Virus record (IMG/VR): IMGVR_UViG_3300049793_000366
Span: 1-64,000 of that record
DNA from: a virus
Direction: 5' to 3' (one strand)
Length of the DNA: 64,000 nucleotides
In this document: positions 16,053 through 25,219 of the stretch, one piece after another
How positions within the stretch are numbered: position 1 is the first letter of the stretch
How the letters are laid out: every line of letters starts with the position of its first letter
Made by a program: the position numbers and the translations under genes
Notes under the pieces: generated by a model
The model's database searches: none
What the model was told of the DNA's origin: nothing
What the model saw: the letters and a program-made list of their open reading frames with translations, nothing else

Positions 16053-16081
16053 CAGCGATGAAGAAGATATCAACATCGCTG
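16053..16081 (-). terminator. Hairpin after the metallophosphatase gene
   Basis: CAGCGATG (16053-16060) pairs with CATCGCTG (16074-16081). There is no proper T run, so termination is uncertain. Confidence 0.35.
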
Positions 16082-16097
16082 CTATTAAAGTTGAAAT

Positions 16098-16928
16098 TTA
16101 TTTTGCTCTAAAAGTTTCGTACTGAATTTGTCCGTTTTTGTAGAAGAATCTTAACCATCTTCCACCTAATGATGGCGGTGCAAATCCTTTCATGTTTTCC
16201 CACTGACCATTTGTTGAGTCTTTGTAAGTTCCCAACTGAAGGTGTTCTTGTTCGTAAATAACTTGATTACCTTGGTCATTAAGTTTCATTCTTGGACGTG
16301 ATAAAGCAAACTCGGTGTGAATGTGACCCGATACTAAAATATCAGCATCAATAAAATCTTGTCTACGTGCTGTTGATAACACACCTCTTGTTACTGGAGA
16401 GTTACCACCTGAACCGTGAGTGTAGTACATAGTTTTTGCTACTCTAGATCCACCAGCTTCGTGTTCGAATTGGAATCTAATCCAACCAGTGTATTTTCCT
16501 TTGATGATATTTGGATTAACTTTCTCAATTAATCTATCAGTCAAATTAATTTCCTGACGATTTTGAATACTGATTTCGTGGTTACCCTCAGCAATCATAA
16601 TGATATTATCTTTATACTTTTGTAAGTATGAAGCCGCATCATTTACAACAGCATCGAAATAACTACCTTTACAATACTCTGGTCTGATGTCTGATTTCCC
16701 AGAACGTGGGTCATACTTACCACCCATTACATCGAAGAAATCACCGAAGTCTAAAATACCGGCTCCTTTTTCAAGTGCTTCATCGTGGTGTATCTTTAGC
16801 ATACCCCTTTCACATTTTTTATTATCGTAATGTACGTCTGAGTGCAATAAGAACCACTGCTCCCAATCTTTTTGATAGGTCATTCTAATAACCACACAAT
16901 CATTTTTAATTTCGGTTTTGTAAGCCAT
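16098..16928 (-). CDS. Calcineurin-like metallophosphoesterase
   Basis: A 276-residue dinuclear-metal phosphoesterase. Motifs in order: SDVH (30-33), GDFFD (62-66), GNHE (115-118), a THGSGG strand and SGHIHTE near residue 200. It could act on nucleic acid, cyclic nucleotides or protein phosphates. The lack of the SbcD C-terminal part distinguishes it from the gene at 49769-50884. The frame is open upstream to an ATG at 17129, but the phosphoesterase fold starts at MAYKTE (16928), which has a late-type motif (TTCAATATATA) 24 bases before it; that start is preferred. Confidence 0.8.
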   Translation of the reverse strand: MAYKTEIKNDCVVIRMTYQKDWEQWFLLHSDVHYDNKKCERGMLKIHHDEALEKGAGILDFGDFFDVMGGKYDPRSGKSDIRPEYCKGSYFDAVVNDAASYLQKYKDNIIMIAEGNHEISIQNRQEINLTDRLIEKVNPNIIKGKYTGWIRFQFEHEAGGSRVAKTMYYTHGSGGNSPVTRGVLSTARRQDFIDADILVSGHIHTEFALSRPRMKLNDQGNQVIYEQEHLQLGTYKDSTNGQWENMKGFAPPSLGGRWLRFFYKNGQIQYETFRAK

Positions 16929-17331
16929 CTTGGATTGTTTTGTTTTGTACTGTATATATTGAATCCTGATGGTGTTTACTTGAAAGATATTATTTTGTGA
17001 AATTATTCGACCAAAGCTGTTTTTTTGTAGACGGACTTCATTTTCTTTACTACCAAAATTGTAGAAACTTTTCCACGGATTATACCCTGGTAAAGTGGTA
17101 TGAGTATTTTGATAATTAGTGAAGTTCATTCCGTAAAGAGTTGTGTGTCAGTGTGTTACTTATCGATGTACGGATGGTATATTATTTGAGAGACCAGAAA
17201 TACTCGAATTGTGTGAGCAAAAATAACTCTTTTTATGTAACATTTTCTACAATGTTCATTAATCTTTTCAACACTCATTTGTTAATAATGCGAAAAAGTC
17301 GATTCACCGAACCTCTGAAAGCCTTTATCGA
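16929..17331 (-). other. Sparse region upstream of the phosphoesterase
   Basis: About 400 bases with weak coding signs. The phosphoesterase frame stays open to an ATG at 17129, giving a 67-residue extension with no recognised motif. A 40-codon minus-strand frame (start near 17279, MSVEKINEHCRKC) lies beyond it. Neither is well supported. A hairpin terminator for the gene at 17332-17628 occupies the right end. Confidence 0.35.
16953..16963 (-). promoter_or_regulatory. Late-type promoter motif variant TTCAATATATA
   Basis: Minus-strand copy followed by CAGTAC, 24 bases before the ATG at 16928. The same TTCAATATATACAGT string occurs before the ileS leader at 51604. Confidence 0.45.
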
Positions 17332-17333
17332 CT
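17293..17333 (-). terminator. Possible terminator after the gene at 17332
   Basis: Stem AGTCGAT (17297-17303) with ATCGACT (17327-17333), large loop, T run on the minus strand. The stem includes the stop codon. Confidence 0.45.
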
Positions 17334-17628
17334 AGCGATTCGATGGCATATCCATGCGAATTTCTATCTGAATATTTAATTGGTCGTCAACATTAACGCT
17401 TTTAACCTCTCTGTTGGTTAGTCTATCGCCTGGTTTAGGAGCAAATCTATACTGATTATTAGTACTTTGTGTATTTAAATAGCTTTTAATCTGGTCTTCT
17501 TCATCAATAAAGGGATTCTGATTGGCACCATTTTTTGTAAGGTACTCTTGAATTACTTCGTTGGGATTATTTACAACCTTGTCTTCTATGTGTTGGTCTT
17601 CTATGACTCTTATTTGAACGTTACTCAT
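17332..17628 (-). CDS. Hypothetical protein next to the endolysin
   Basis: A 98-residue, Asn/Gln/Asp-rich protein with a disordered-looking middle (NQNPFIDEEDQIKSYLNTQS) and a beta-strand C-terminus (LNIQIEIRMDMPSNR). It starts 15 bases after the endolysin stop and is probably co-transcribed with it. Function unknown. Confidence 0.62.
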   Translation of the reverse strand: MSNVQIRVIEDQHIEDKVVNNPNEVIQEYLTKNGANQNPFIDEEDQIKSYLNTQSTNNQYRFAPKPGDRLTNREVKSVNVDDQLNIQIEIRMDMPSNR

Positions 17629-17643
17629 AATTAAAAATTATTT

Positions 17644-18210
17644 TTAAGCTACTAAATCATTTCCTTCACCAGGAACGACTTTACCGAATACAGCTTTTGC
17701 TTTCACTAAATATTTCTTTCTATCATCGAAGCCATTTAACCCACCATTAACAAGCTTAGTTATTTTGGTAACATCATCTAAGTCAGCATACTTATTTAGA
17801 TTTCTCTTATTCCAAAACCATCCTGCTGAGATAATTCCCCACTGATGATTTTCTAATAATAAAGGTTGATTTACGAAATCAACACCAAGGTCTTTAGTTA
17901 AAGATGCGTAGTTTGCTCTTCCTGTGATTTGAATAACACCTCTTCCTTTAAATCGGACACCATCACCAGGATTAACATTACCTAAATCTTTTCTACCTTC
18001 GTATGCTGTACCAGAAGCAAGCTCTCTGAAGTAAATAAATGAACCTGACTCATGTAACACTTGTGCTAAAAAGTGACACACACGCAATGTGGTGTTTATC
18101 TGATACTTTTCTAAGCACTCGTTAAGAGGACCAACTAATTCAGTTAGTAATGTAACGTTTTTGGTAGATGCTATTGCTTTTAATTGCTCAAGTGTTATAT
18201 ATGTTTTCAT
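17644..18210 (-). CDS. Endolysin, glycoside hydrolase family 19
   Basis: A 188-residue GH19 (chitinase-like) peptidoglycan hydrolase that degrades the cell wall at lysis. Two catalytic glutamates are visible: Glu54 in QVLHESGSF and Glu63 in YFRELASG. AYEGRKDLGN, the PGDGVRFKGRG loop and IQITGRANY (93-101) follow as in phage endolysins. There is no signal peptide or extra binding domain, so export needs a holin; none is adjacent, though small membrane proteins occur elsewhere. A late-type motif lies 18 bases upstream. Confidence 0.88.
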   Translation of the reverse strand: MKTYITLEQLKAIASTKNVTLLTELVGPLNECLEKYQINTTLRVCHFLAQVLHESGSFIYFRELASGTAYEGRKDLGNVNPGDGVRFKGRGVIQITGRANYASLTKDLGVDFVNQPLLLENHQWGIISAGWFWNKRNLNKYADLDDVTKITKLVNGGLNGFDDRKKYLVKAKAVFGKVVPGEGNDLVA

Positions 18211-18228
18211 TGTAATACATAGTTTTTT

Positions 18229-18238
18229 TATATATTAA
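18229..18238 (-). promoter_or_regulatory. Late-type promoter motif TTAATATATA
   Basis: Minus-strand copy 18 bases before the endolysin ATG, consistent with late expression of lysis. Confidence 0.6.
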
Positions 18239-18263
18239 AATGAAAACAGGGATTTGTGCTAAT

Positions 18264-18292
18264 AAAAAATCCAGCAATTATGCTGGATTTTA
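18264..18292. terminator. Intrinsic terminator
   Basis: AATCCAGCA (18268-18276) pairs with TGCTGGATT (18281-18289), four-base loop, A/T runs on both sides. It closes the small gene at 18297-18452 on the minus strand. Confidence 0.75.
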
Positions 18293-18296
18293 AGGC

Positions 18297-18452
18297 TTAT
18301 TGGGATTCTTTACCTGATTGGTAAATTGTGTTTATCAACGTGACCAACTTTTTCTGTTCAGTTTTGTTGAGCGATGTGTTAATTAAAAATAAGTCTAACT
18401 TCTTTTTAATTTCTGCTGGTATATCAGCGTTTAACTCTTTTGTTGCTTCCAT
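18297..18452 (-). CDS. Small hypothetical protein
   Basis: A 51-residue helical protein (MEATKELNADIPAEIKKKLD then TEQKKLVTLINTIYQ). It starts 5 bases after the stop of the gene at 18458-18961 and is followed directly by a terminator, so it ends that operon. Function unknown. Confidence 0.55.
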   Translation of the reverse strand: MEATKELNADIPAEIKKKLDLFLINTSLNKTEQKKLVTLINTIYQSGKESQ

Positions 18453-18457
18453 GTTTG

Positions 18458-18961
18458 TTATTTTAAAATGTTATCAATCCTGAGTTCTCTCATTTCATCT
18501 TTGGTTAATACCTTATTGAGTACATCACTGAGTATATATGGATTGAAGAATTCAATTATCGTATTGGTGCTATCGCCTTCTCTATCAAATAAGAATATAT
18601 TAACAATGCCATTTTTGGCTAATTCGATCCTAATTCGCGCCTTTTCTCGCTCAAGTGAATAAAACTTATTCAATGCTAAGTCATTATTATAAGGTGAAGC
18701 TTCAAAGCCGAGTTCATATAGTTTATTAATAATAAAACCTCTTCTCTCTTCTTGTGATTCACTCTTAGTATAAGTATCGTAGTAAATATTAAGACTTGGG
18801 TAATGTCTAATCGTATCTACTCCAATTACCAACCAATCAATTATGTCATTAGTCTCGCTCATATTAAGCGTAGCAAAAGAGTTTGAGTTAACTACACACT
18901 GATGTATGTTAGTTTTCTCATATTTACTTTCAGCTTCTAATATTGCGTAACCTAATTGCAT
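18458..18961 (-). CDS. Hypothetical protein
   Basis: A 167-residue protein with mixed helix and strand, including VIGVDTIRHYPSLNIYYD and a C-terminal LTKDEMRELRIDNILK. No family recognised. Its ATG shares one base with the stop of the upstream small gene. Confidence 0.66.
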   Translation of the reverse strand: MQLGYAILEAESKYEKTNIHQCVVNSNSFATLNMSETNDIIDWLVIGVDTIRHYPSLNIYYDTYTKSESQEERRGFIINKLYELGFEASPYNNDLALNKFYSLEREKARIRIELAKNGIVNIFLFDREGDSTNTIIEFFNPYILSDVLNKVLTKDEMRELRIDNILK

Positions 18962-19203
18962 TAGATATAATAGTTTGAATCGTGGTCTAGTATCTTATTC
19001 TTCTCTTTCAAAAGTGCTGAACATTTTTCATACTCTTCGCGCTCTTGGAAATAATCTATAATCAAATCGATATAATCAGTCGTATATGTTTCCATTAGTG
19101 GATTATGTCTCAACCCCTTTTTAATTCTTTCGTAGTCTTCTTGCATTACGTAATCAAGGTTTTCTTGTATTATAGCAGACATTATCTGACTCTTGTTGTT
19201 CAT
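18961..19203 (-). CDS. Small protein with UVR-like helical motif
   Basis: An 80-residue acidic helical protein. The segment EREEYEKCSALLKEKNKI resembles the UVR-type helical hairpin and the C-terminus of the protein at 1679-2035. It starts 2 bases after the RlaP-like gene stop. Function unknown. Confidence 0.62.
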   Translation of the reverse strand: MNNKSQIMSAIIQENLDYVMQEDYERIKKGLRHNPLMETYTTDYIDLIIDYFQEREEYEKCSALLKEKNKILDHDSNYYI

Positions 19204-19205
19204 TG

Positions 19206-20408
19206 TTAGTTCTTATTTTCATAGATTGACTTCCTAACATCCAACATTAATTCGCCAACTAATTCGTGGTGAACTTCATCTGGGATATCGGCATTATCAA
19301 ATGCTTGGTCAATTTCTTTTATTTTCACTTCTGCTTCATTAATAAGAGTTTGTAAATCAACTTGTCCCTTTCTTATAGAAATTAAATATTGAGCATCCGG
19401 TCTTCTAACAATAACACCTTTCCCATCAGCTATCTCTTTAGCCATATTCAAAAGTCTTTGACAGTGTAACATATTCTTACCGTCTATTTTTTGACCATGT
19501 GCTTCAACATCTACCCAACGAGCATCGTTTTTGTTTTTCAACCAATCTTGATAAGACCTGTAATCATCGCAGTGCTGTGAATAACCATCCCTATTATATG
19601 AGATATAACCCAGAAATCCATCAGTATCTTTTGGTATAGAAGAAAGTCGTATTGTATTCGAATCTTCAAATGCAATACCCTTATATCCTTTACCTGGAGA
19701 CAGTTTGAATCCGTTCAAAGTAAGTAGGTTTGAAAGTTTAAATATAAACTTTGTTACTTTTCTCGCTCTTAATGATATCTTCTCAGAATGTAATGCAACT
19801 GAGTCATAATCATAAAACATAGAATAAACATCCCTTGCGTGTGGAAGAGCAGCTAAGCCACAAAACATTTGGTCAAGACCTCTATCTGTTAGATATTTAT
19901 TTAACGGAATAGATTTTTCACCAGCGAAAAAATATGCGAAGTCAATTGGATGTTTCCTTTCAACTTTACCCTTTTCCCAGTTTACTTTTTTATTCTGACC
20001 CTTTGCTTTAGAAATTTGTTGTCTCGCATAACCACCAAAACTCTGCTTACATTTTTTTGTAATGAATTTGTCTTTTTCTTTTAAAATTAATTCAAAAGCT
20101 GGGTGCTTATAGATTATACAATCTTCTGGTGTGTTTAACAGCTCAATCATTGTAGGATTGGCGGTTGCCAGTAATTCTAAGAATCTTTTCAATTCATAGA
20201 AAACTGTATCGTTCTTATCATCATTGACCTGCTCTTTATAATTATTACTTAGGATATCATCTTGACTTTGTATGTAAACACCAGCATAATCTTCATCAGA
20301 AGATGCAATATTTGTCCCATACGCATGAGAACCCCTTAGTGTAATAAACAGAGGGATGGCGTTTGGACAACGCTGGTGTATAAAGTCTTTGAAGTATTCT
20401 AATTTCAT
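19206..20408 (-). CDS. RlaP-like RNA repair nucleotidyltransferase
   Basis: A 400-residue nucleotidyltransferase of the polymerase beta superfamily, resembling the RNA-repair-pathway RlaP/YcgL group. The active-site strand pair is LRGSHAYGTNIASSDEDYAG with Gly26-Ser27 and metal-binding Asp38 and Asp40. GGYARQQISKAKG and the HCQRLLNMAKEI and RPDAQYLISIRKG segments further on are typical of the family. In bacteria such genes lie near RNA ligases and end-healing enzymes; here an RNA ligase is at 1016-1675. Together they could repair RNA cut by host defence nucleases. Complete, with small genes directly downstream. Confidence 0.78.
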   Translation of the reverse strand: MKLEYFKDFIHQRCPNAIPLFITLRGSHAYGTNIASSDEDYAGVYIQSQDDILSNNYKEQVNDDKNDTVFYELKRFLELLATANPTMIELLNTPEDCIIYKHPAFELILKEKDKFITKKCKQSFGGYARQQISKAKGQNKKVNWEKGKVERKHPIDFAYFFAGEKSIPLNKYLTDRGLDQMFCGLAALPHARDVYSMFYDYDSVALHSEKISLRARKVTKFIFKLSNLLTLNGFKLSPGKGYKGIAFEDSNTIRLSSIPKDTDGFLGYISYNRDGYSQHCDDYRSYQDWLKNKNDARWVDVEAHGQKIDGKNMLHCQRLLNMAKEIADGKGVIVRRPDAQYLISIRKGQVDLQTLINEAEVKIKEIDQAFDNADIPDEVHHELVGELMLDVRKSIYENKN

Positions 20409-20547
20409 AATTTTCGTAAAGATACAAATTGTCCATTAATGAACAACACTTTTATAATTATTTTCACAAAAGGTTTACACACAAAGGAAAAAAAATTGAA
20501 ATCCACTGGTTTAAATAAGAGTTGAGTGAATTAGTAAAAATATAATT

Positions 20548-20557
20548 TTAATATATA
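20548..20557 (+). promoter_or_regulatory. Late-type promoter motif TTAATATATA
   Basis: Lies 23 bases before the first gene of the fibre operon at 20581. An A/G-rich AAAAGG just precedes the start. Confidence 0.6.
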
Positions 20558-20580
20558 CTCTAAAAACAGGATTAAAAGGT

Positions 20581-21486
20581 ATGCCTAATACATATAGCTT
20601 TTTCGGATCAGCAACGTACTCAACAACTACTGCTACACTAGACGAGTTAATGGCAAATTTGCCAGATAACAACGCTAACTTAATTGATCCAAAAGATTTA
20701 AGAGATACTGCTTTCACATTATGGGATAGAATCGATATATTATCCGCTTCTGTTTCAGCGGGTGGCTCCTTTTCTGCTGAGTACTTAAGACCAACGCCTA
20801 CCGCAATAGCAGTTGGCGGAGCATCTATTGGTACTACATTTAGCGGAACTGTTCAAGATGCTTTGGATAAAATATTATACCCATACATAGGACCAGATTG
20901 TTCTTTATCAGGTGGTGGTAATAGAGAATTCGGTTCAACTACCTCAGTTACATTAACTTGGTCAGTTACCAAAAATTCCAATCCAATTGCGACAATCACA
21001 GTTGATGGTAATCCTATTTTTCCAACAGGAAACAATCAATCTGGCGCTCAAGGTGCTACTGCTACTGCTAACGTTAATACAACATTCAATATGTCAACAA
21101 CTGACGGTACATCATCAGATAGCGCGAGTACAACAGTTACTTGGTTGAACAGAAGATATTGGGGTATATTCCCAACATTCACAGCGTTGAATAGCGCACA
21201 AGTACTTGGTTTAACTGGTGCTGGTTTAGGTACGGGTAATGAGTTGTCTTCAACAAGAGTTCAAACAAGAAACGGTATTAATGGCGGAGGTAACTACATT
21301 GTATTTGCTTGGCCAACAACATTCGGTACACCAACATTTATTATAAATGGTTTACCTAACTCAGCATGGACTAAAATAAATAATTCATTCTCATTTACTA
21401 ATGCGAATGGGTATGTAAATAATTATGATGTTTGGATTTCTAACACGATTCAAAACTCACCAATAACAACGTTTCAAATTAATTAA
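20581..21486 (+). CDS. Tail fibre / receptor-binding-type protein
   Basis: A 301-residue Thr/Ser/Asn/Gly-rich virion protein. The segment DPKDLRDTAFTLWDRIDIL (about 36-54) parallels AKDFRDVIYTAF in the YadA-like fibre at 35764-37749, suggesting a shared attachment module. GGASIGTTFSGTVQDALDKI then begins a beta-sandwich region that recurs in the next protein (GGISAGTTFSNTSMQQMWTM). The rest is beta-rich with no enzyme motif. It is first in an eight-gene plus-strand series with gaps of at most 16 bases, likely encoding parts of the host-recognition apparatus. Confidence 0.75.
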   Translation: MPNTYSFFGSATYSTTTATLDELMANLPDNNANLIDPKDLRDTAFTLWDRIDILSASVSAGGSFSAEYLRPTPTAIAVGGASIGTTFSGTVQDALDKILYPYIGPDCSLSGGGNREFGSTTSVTLTWSVTKNSNPIATITVDGNPIFPTGNNQSGAQGATATANVNTTFNMSTTDGTSSDSASTTVTWLNRRYWGIFPTFTALNSAQVLGLTGAGLGTGNELSSTRVQTRNGINGGGNYIVFAWPTTFGTPTFIINGLPNSAWTKINNSFSFTNANGYVNNYDVWISNTIQNSPITTFQIN

Positions 21487-21491
21487 GCAAT

Positions 21492-23423
21492 ATGTCACAG
21501 AATATAGGTACATTAATAACCGCTCCAATTAGACCAAACGATTCATTAGATCCAATCGCATCAGCGTATTCAAATGAGTTACTTGGTGGTTTGCATTCTG
21601 TTACGTCAAGTTCAGACCGTGATGCTATCATGTCAGTTAGAAGAACTTGGGGTATGATGTGTTATGTAGTCAATGATGATACAACGTATCAATTAACTTA
21701 TAACTATGTTGATAATACATTAACTAATAATAATAACTGGAAAGAATTCACTGGTGGTTCTGGTGGCGCGGCTTCAACTGAGTGGTTGGATTCTGCTATA
21801 TCTGCTACATATACAGCTCCACCAGCAACATATTCAGTTGGTGATAGATATTTAATAATAGGAGCAGGAAGTGGTGCTTGGTCTGGTAATACAGATAAGG
21901 TAACTGAATATAAATCTTCACCATCTCTTGGTTGGTATTATACTGAGCCAACTGATAACACAGCACTAAGAATTGATAATCAAGATAATGCTGTTTATAG
22001 ATATGAAGGTGTTTATCCTTCTGGCCAATGGGCTGCTGATAGAGCAAATCAAATTCTTTATGTTACGACTACTACATCTGATGCTATGGCATACAGTGGT
22101 ACTGTTTTACCTGTGTTAAATTATTACACAAAAGATACGATATACTTAGTACAACCAATACTTACAAACGTTGGTCCTGTTACGATAGATGTCAATGCTC
22201 TTGGTGCGGTTAATGTTAAGAAAGATAATGGTTCAGGTAGCTTAGTTGACTTAGATGCTGGTGAATTTAAATCTGGTATAATTTATAACTTAACATTTGA
22301 TGGATCTTACTTTCAAGCACAGATAGCACCTAATACGTTACCTGCACCTGATAAGTTTACGATTAGTGCGTTGGGTACTAACTCATATGTTGGTACAGCA
22401 TCACCTACACTTGGTACATATTCTGCTGGTCATATTTATTTAGTTGATTTTGAATATTCAAATACCAGCTCAGTAGTCAGTTTAGACATCGATTCTTTGG
22501 GTCCAATTGACTTAATTAAATTTGATGAAACAGGTCCTGTTCCACTAGTAGCAGATGATTTGGAACCTGGTCAGATATATTATTTAGTTTATGATGGTAG
22601 TAACTTCCAAGTTAATACGAGTGACCCAGCAGCGGCTCCTGTATCATATACAAACTTAGCACCAGTTCCAACTACAATGGGTGGAATTTCTGCTGGTACA
22701 ACATTTAGTAATACATCAATGCAACAGATGTGGACAATGTTATTATACCCATATCAAGTAGCTAACTTCACCGGTTTTTCAATCGGTGGTGCGGCTCCTG
22801 CTACATTTGAAGTTGGATATACAATATCAGCGGGTACATATTCGTTCGTATGGTCAGAGTCTTATCCAGCTAACGTTACTAACTCTATTACACTTAGAGA
22901 TATATCAAGTAGTAAAATTTTATTAACTGGTACAGCTAATGATTTCAATGCTGCTATTGGTATTACATATTCAATTCGTAAAACTGTTGCTACATCTCAT
23001 GTGTGGAGAGTATCTGGTACTAGAACAAACGGAACACCTATTTCGAGAGATGTATCATCATCTTGGAGATGGAGACTATTCTATGGTGCTACAACATCTA
23101 CATCACCAACAGCGAGTGGTGTACAAAGTTTATCAAATCAGTCATTAGCAACAACATTTGCTGGTACTTATAACTTCACTAATGGTGGTTATAAATATGT
23201 GGGATATCCAAGTGCGTTTGGTAATGTAACATTATTTAAAGATTTCAATACAAATTTATCTATTGCTATGGCTGATGCGTCTGATGGTTACACATCAGTT
23301 CAACCAAATGGATTAAATTATAAATCAGTGAACATAACAAACGTACACGGTGTTACAACTGGGTATAAGTTGTTTAGAACAAAAAATATATTAGGTGGTA
23401 CTATTAGTATAGTAGTGTCATAA
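21492..23423 (+). CDS. Multidomain tail fibre protein
   Basis: A 643-residue beta-rich protein. The N-terminus (about 1-90) has a Leu-Leu-Gly-Gly-Leu-His attachment-like module also seen in the next protein. Two related repeats follow: YLVQPILTNVGPVTIDVNAL at about residue 217 and YLVDFEYSNTSSVVSLDIDS at about 315, each ending in an I-Y-x-L-x-x-D-G-S-x-F block. The C-terminal third shares the TTFSNTSMQQM-type sandwich with the preceding protein. The pattern suggests duplication and domain shuffling. No enzymatic motif. Confidence 0.75.
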   Translation: MSQNIGTLITAPIRPNDSLDPIASAYSNELLGGLHSVTSSSDRDAIMSVRRTWGMMCYVVNDDTTYQLTYNYVDNTLTNNNNWKEFTGGSGGAASTEWLDSAISATYTAPPATYSVGDRYLIIGAGSGAWSGNTDKVTEYKSSPSLGWYYTEPTDNTALRIDNQDNAVYRYEGVYPSGQWAADRANQILYVTTTTSDAMAYSGTVLPVLNYYTKDTIYLVQPILTNVGPVTIDVNALGAVNVKKDNGSGSLVDLDAGEFKSGIIYNLTFDGSYFQAQIAPNTLPAPDKFTISALGTNSYVGTASPTLGTYSAGHIYLVDFEYSNTSSVVSLDIDSLGPIDLIKFDETGPVPLVADDLEPGQIYYLVYDGSNFQVNTSDPAAAPVSYTNLAPVPTTMGGISAGTTFSNTSMQQMWTMLLYPYQVANFTGFSIGGAAPATFEVGYTISAGTYSFVWSESYPANVTNSITLRDISSSKILLTGTANDFNAAIGITYSIRKTVATSHVWRVSGTRTNGTPISRDVSSSWRWRLFYGATTSTSPTASGVQSLSNQSLATTFAGTYNFTNGGYKYVGYPSAFGNVTLFKDFNTNLSIAMADASDGYTSVQPNGLNYKSVNITNVHGVTTGYKLFRTKNILGGTISIVVS

Positions 23424-23439
23424 AAATAAAGGTTAAAGA

Positions 23440-24147
23440 ATGGCTCAAATACCGGGAAGTATACCAATTACAGGTCTCTTAGCAACGACTGACTCAACTG
23501 ATAACTATGCTATCATTGATCCTCAATATGGTATTGATGGTTTAAGAAACGTTGCCACACAGGCTGACCGAAATAATATCTCTCTTCTTAGAAGAAGGGA
23601 AGGTATGATTGTTGGTACACTTGATGATGGTTCTTATTGGAGGCTTACTGCTTCAACAGGAAGCAATACGTGGGCATTGGGTTCAGCTAGTAACTGGGAG
23701 CTATGGACTGTAGCTGGTGGTAGTGGTAATGCTTCACAGAATAAATATTATATTGCGCCGAGTGATACCGTTATCGTTGCTACATATTCACAATACTGGA
23801 TATATGGTAACTTAACCATTGATGGTGTATTGGAAAATTATGGACAAGTAGTTATAGCAAACGGTATTATGGATTTAAGTGGCGGTGGAACATTTTCTAA
23901 TAGTGGTACATTATTATTTGAGACTCTTAGTGTTGGTGATAATATGACTAAATACTCAGCTACATTTTCATCAAGTGCTAACACACCTTTTACGATTTCA
24001 CATAATTTAAATACATTAGACTTTGTAGCATCTGTTAGAGAAGGTACAAATTTAATAAATGTAGATATCAATATTGTTGATAATAATAGTATAGAAGTGA
24101 CTTCTTCACAGAATGTAACTGCTAGGATAAACATAATTGGACTATAA
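23440..24147 (+). CDS. Short tail fibre protein, mosaic
   Basis: A 235-residue virion protein. The N-terminal part shares an attachment-like module with the preceding protein (ADRNNISLLRRREGMIVGTL compared with SDRDAIMSVRRTWGMMCYVV). The C-terminal part (from about residue 100) is a close paralogue of the C-terminal part of the next protein, with SQYWIYGNLTIDGVLENYGQ and ISHNLNTLDFV. Its last base overlaps the start of the next gene. Confidence 0.72.
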   Translation: MAQIPGSIPITGLLATTDSTDNYAIIDPQYGIDGLRNVATQADRNNISLLRRREGMIVGTLDDGSYWRLTASTGSNTWALGSASNWELWTVAGGSGNASQNKYYIAPSDTVIVATYSQYWIYGNLTIDGVLENYGQVVIANGIMDLSGGGTFSNSGTLLFETLSVGDNMTKYSATFSSSANTPFTISHNLNTLDFVASVREGTNLINVDINIVDNNSIEVTSSQNVTARINIIGL

Positions 24148-24725
24148 TGGCAAGTAATAAAATATACAACATACAAGATTGGGCTAATGTAGGTTCGGTT
24201 AGTGTACCAGGGGCTTCTTCATCTAAGATTTATCCTAAGGTAGACGGTTGGTACGTTATGAATTCTGGTGGAGTGGAAAGTAAACTTGCTACATCAGGTG
24301 ATACAAGCGATATTCAGAATAAGTATTATATAGAGCCTACTGAATTTGTTAGCGTTGCTACATATTCACAATATTTAGTATATGGTGACCTTAAGGTAGA
24401 TGGTATACTTGAGAACTTTGGTCAAGTAGTTATTTTAAACGGTACTTTAGATTTAACTGGTGGTGGAACATTTTCTAATAGTGGTACATTGTTGTTAAAA
24501 ACATTACAAACTGATTCTGAAAAGAAATATTCAGCAACGTTTTCATCAACTGCTAATACACCATTTACTATTACACATAATTTAAATACATACAGCTTTG
24601 TTCATTCATTCAGGTCTGGTTTAAATATAATATCAGCACAGGTTAATATAGTTGACACAAATAGTATTACGGTAACCACAACACAAAACGTAACGAATGT
24701 TGAAATAAATATAATTGGCATATAA
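24147..24725 (+). CDS. Short tail fibre protein, mosaic
   Basis: A 192-residue virion protein. Its N-terminus (IYNIQDWANVGSVSVPGASS) is paralogous to the next protein's N-terminus, and its C-terminal domain to that of the preceding protein. It is thus a recombinant of its two neighbours. Stop and start codons overlap at both ends, so translation is probably coupled. Confidence 0.72.
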   Translation: MASNKIYNIQDWANVGSVSVPGASSSKIYPKVDGWYVMNSGGVESKLATSGDTSDIQNKYYIEPTEFVSVATYSQYLVYGDLKVDGILENFGQVVILNGTLDLTGGGTFSNSGTLLLKTLQTDSEKKYSATFSSTANTPFTITHNLNTYSFVHSFRSGLNIISAQVNIVDTNSITVTTTQNVTNVEINIIGI

Positions 24726-25219
24726 TGGATAACATGATATATCATATACCTGATTGGGCAAATATAAGCACTGTAAGTAATCCAACAGCATCATCATCTA
24801 AGATTTATCCTAAATCCGATGGGTGGTATGTTATGGATGATACTGGTACTGAGAAGAATATTGTAGTGGGAACTGGTACTTTAAATTACCTACCTAAATT
24901 CGCCAGTGGTGGATTATCAGATAGTGTAATATCAGATGATGGTACTAATGTTAATATTTCAATACTTTCAGGAACAGGCGACAGAATGGTTGAATCTGAT
25001 TCAAGTGGTACTATTACCGCGAGTAGAAGTGTTATAAATACATTTGGTATACCAAATACCGAGAAGTTGAAACTTGAAAATCCAAGTAATTGGGATGTAA
25101 ATGGTGAATACATAGGTACTGCTATTACAGGTACATACCAAGGTCAGAAACACTATGATGATAATTATCTATACGAGGCTGTTGCTAATGATTTTTTCAT
25201 AAGATTAATAAGAGGATAA
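24725..25219 (+). CDS. Short tail fibre protein
   Basis: A 164-residue protein starting MDNMIYHIPDWANIS, paralogous over about 45 residues to the preceding protein. A Gly/Ser/Asp-rich middle (SDSVISDDGTNVNISIL, then SSGTITASRS) resembles phage fibre repeat segments. The C-terminus is short and helical. Confidence 0.7.
   Translation: MDNMIYHIPDWANISTVSNPTASSSKIYPKSDGWYVMDDTGTEKNIVVGTGTLNYLPKFASGGLSDSVISDDGTNVNISILSGTGDRMVESDSSGTITASRSVINTFGIPNTEKLKLENPSNWDVNGEYIGTAITGTYQGQKHYDDNYLYEAVANDFFIRLIRG

Noticed and set aside
16929-17129. N-terminal 67-residue extension of the metallophosphoesterase
   Set aside because: The fold starts at Met68 and a late-type motif lies inside the supposed extension, so it is more likely upstream sequence.
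20424-20432. Host-type -7 box before the RlaP-like gene
   Set aside because: ACAATTTG lacks the TA of TAnnTTTG and there is no TTTG 20 bases upstream.
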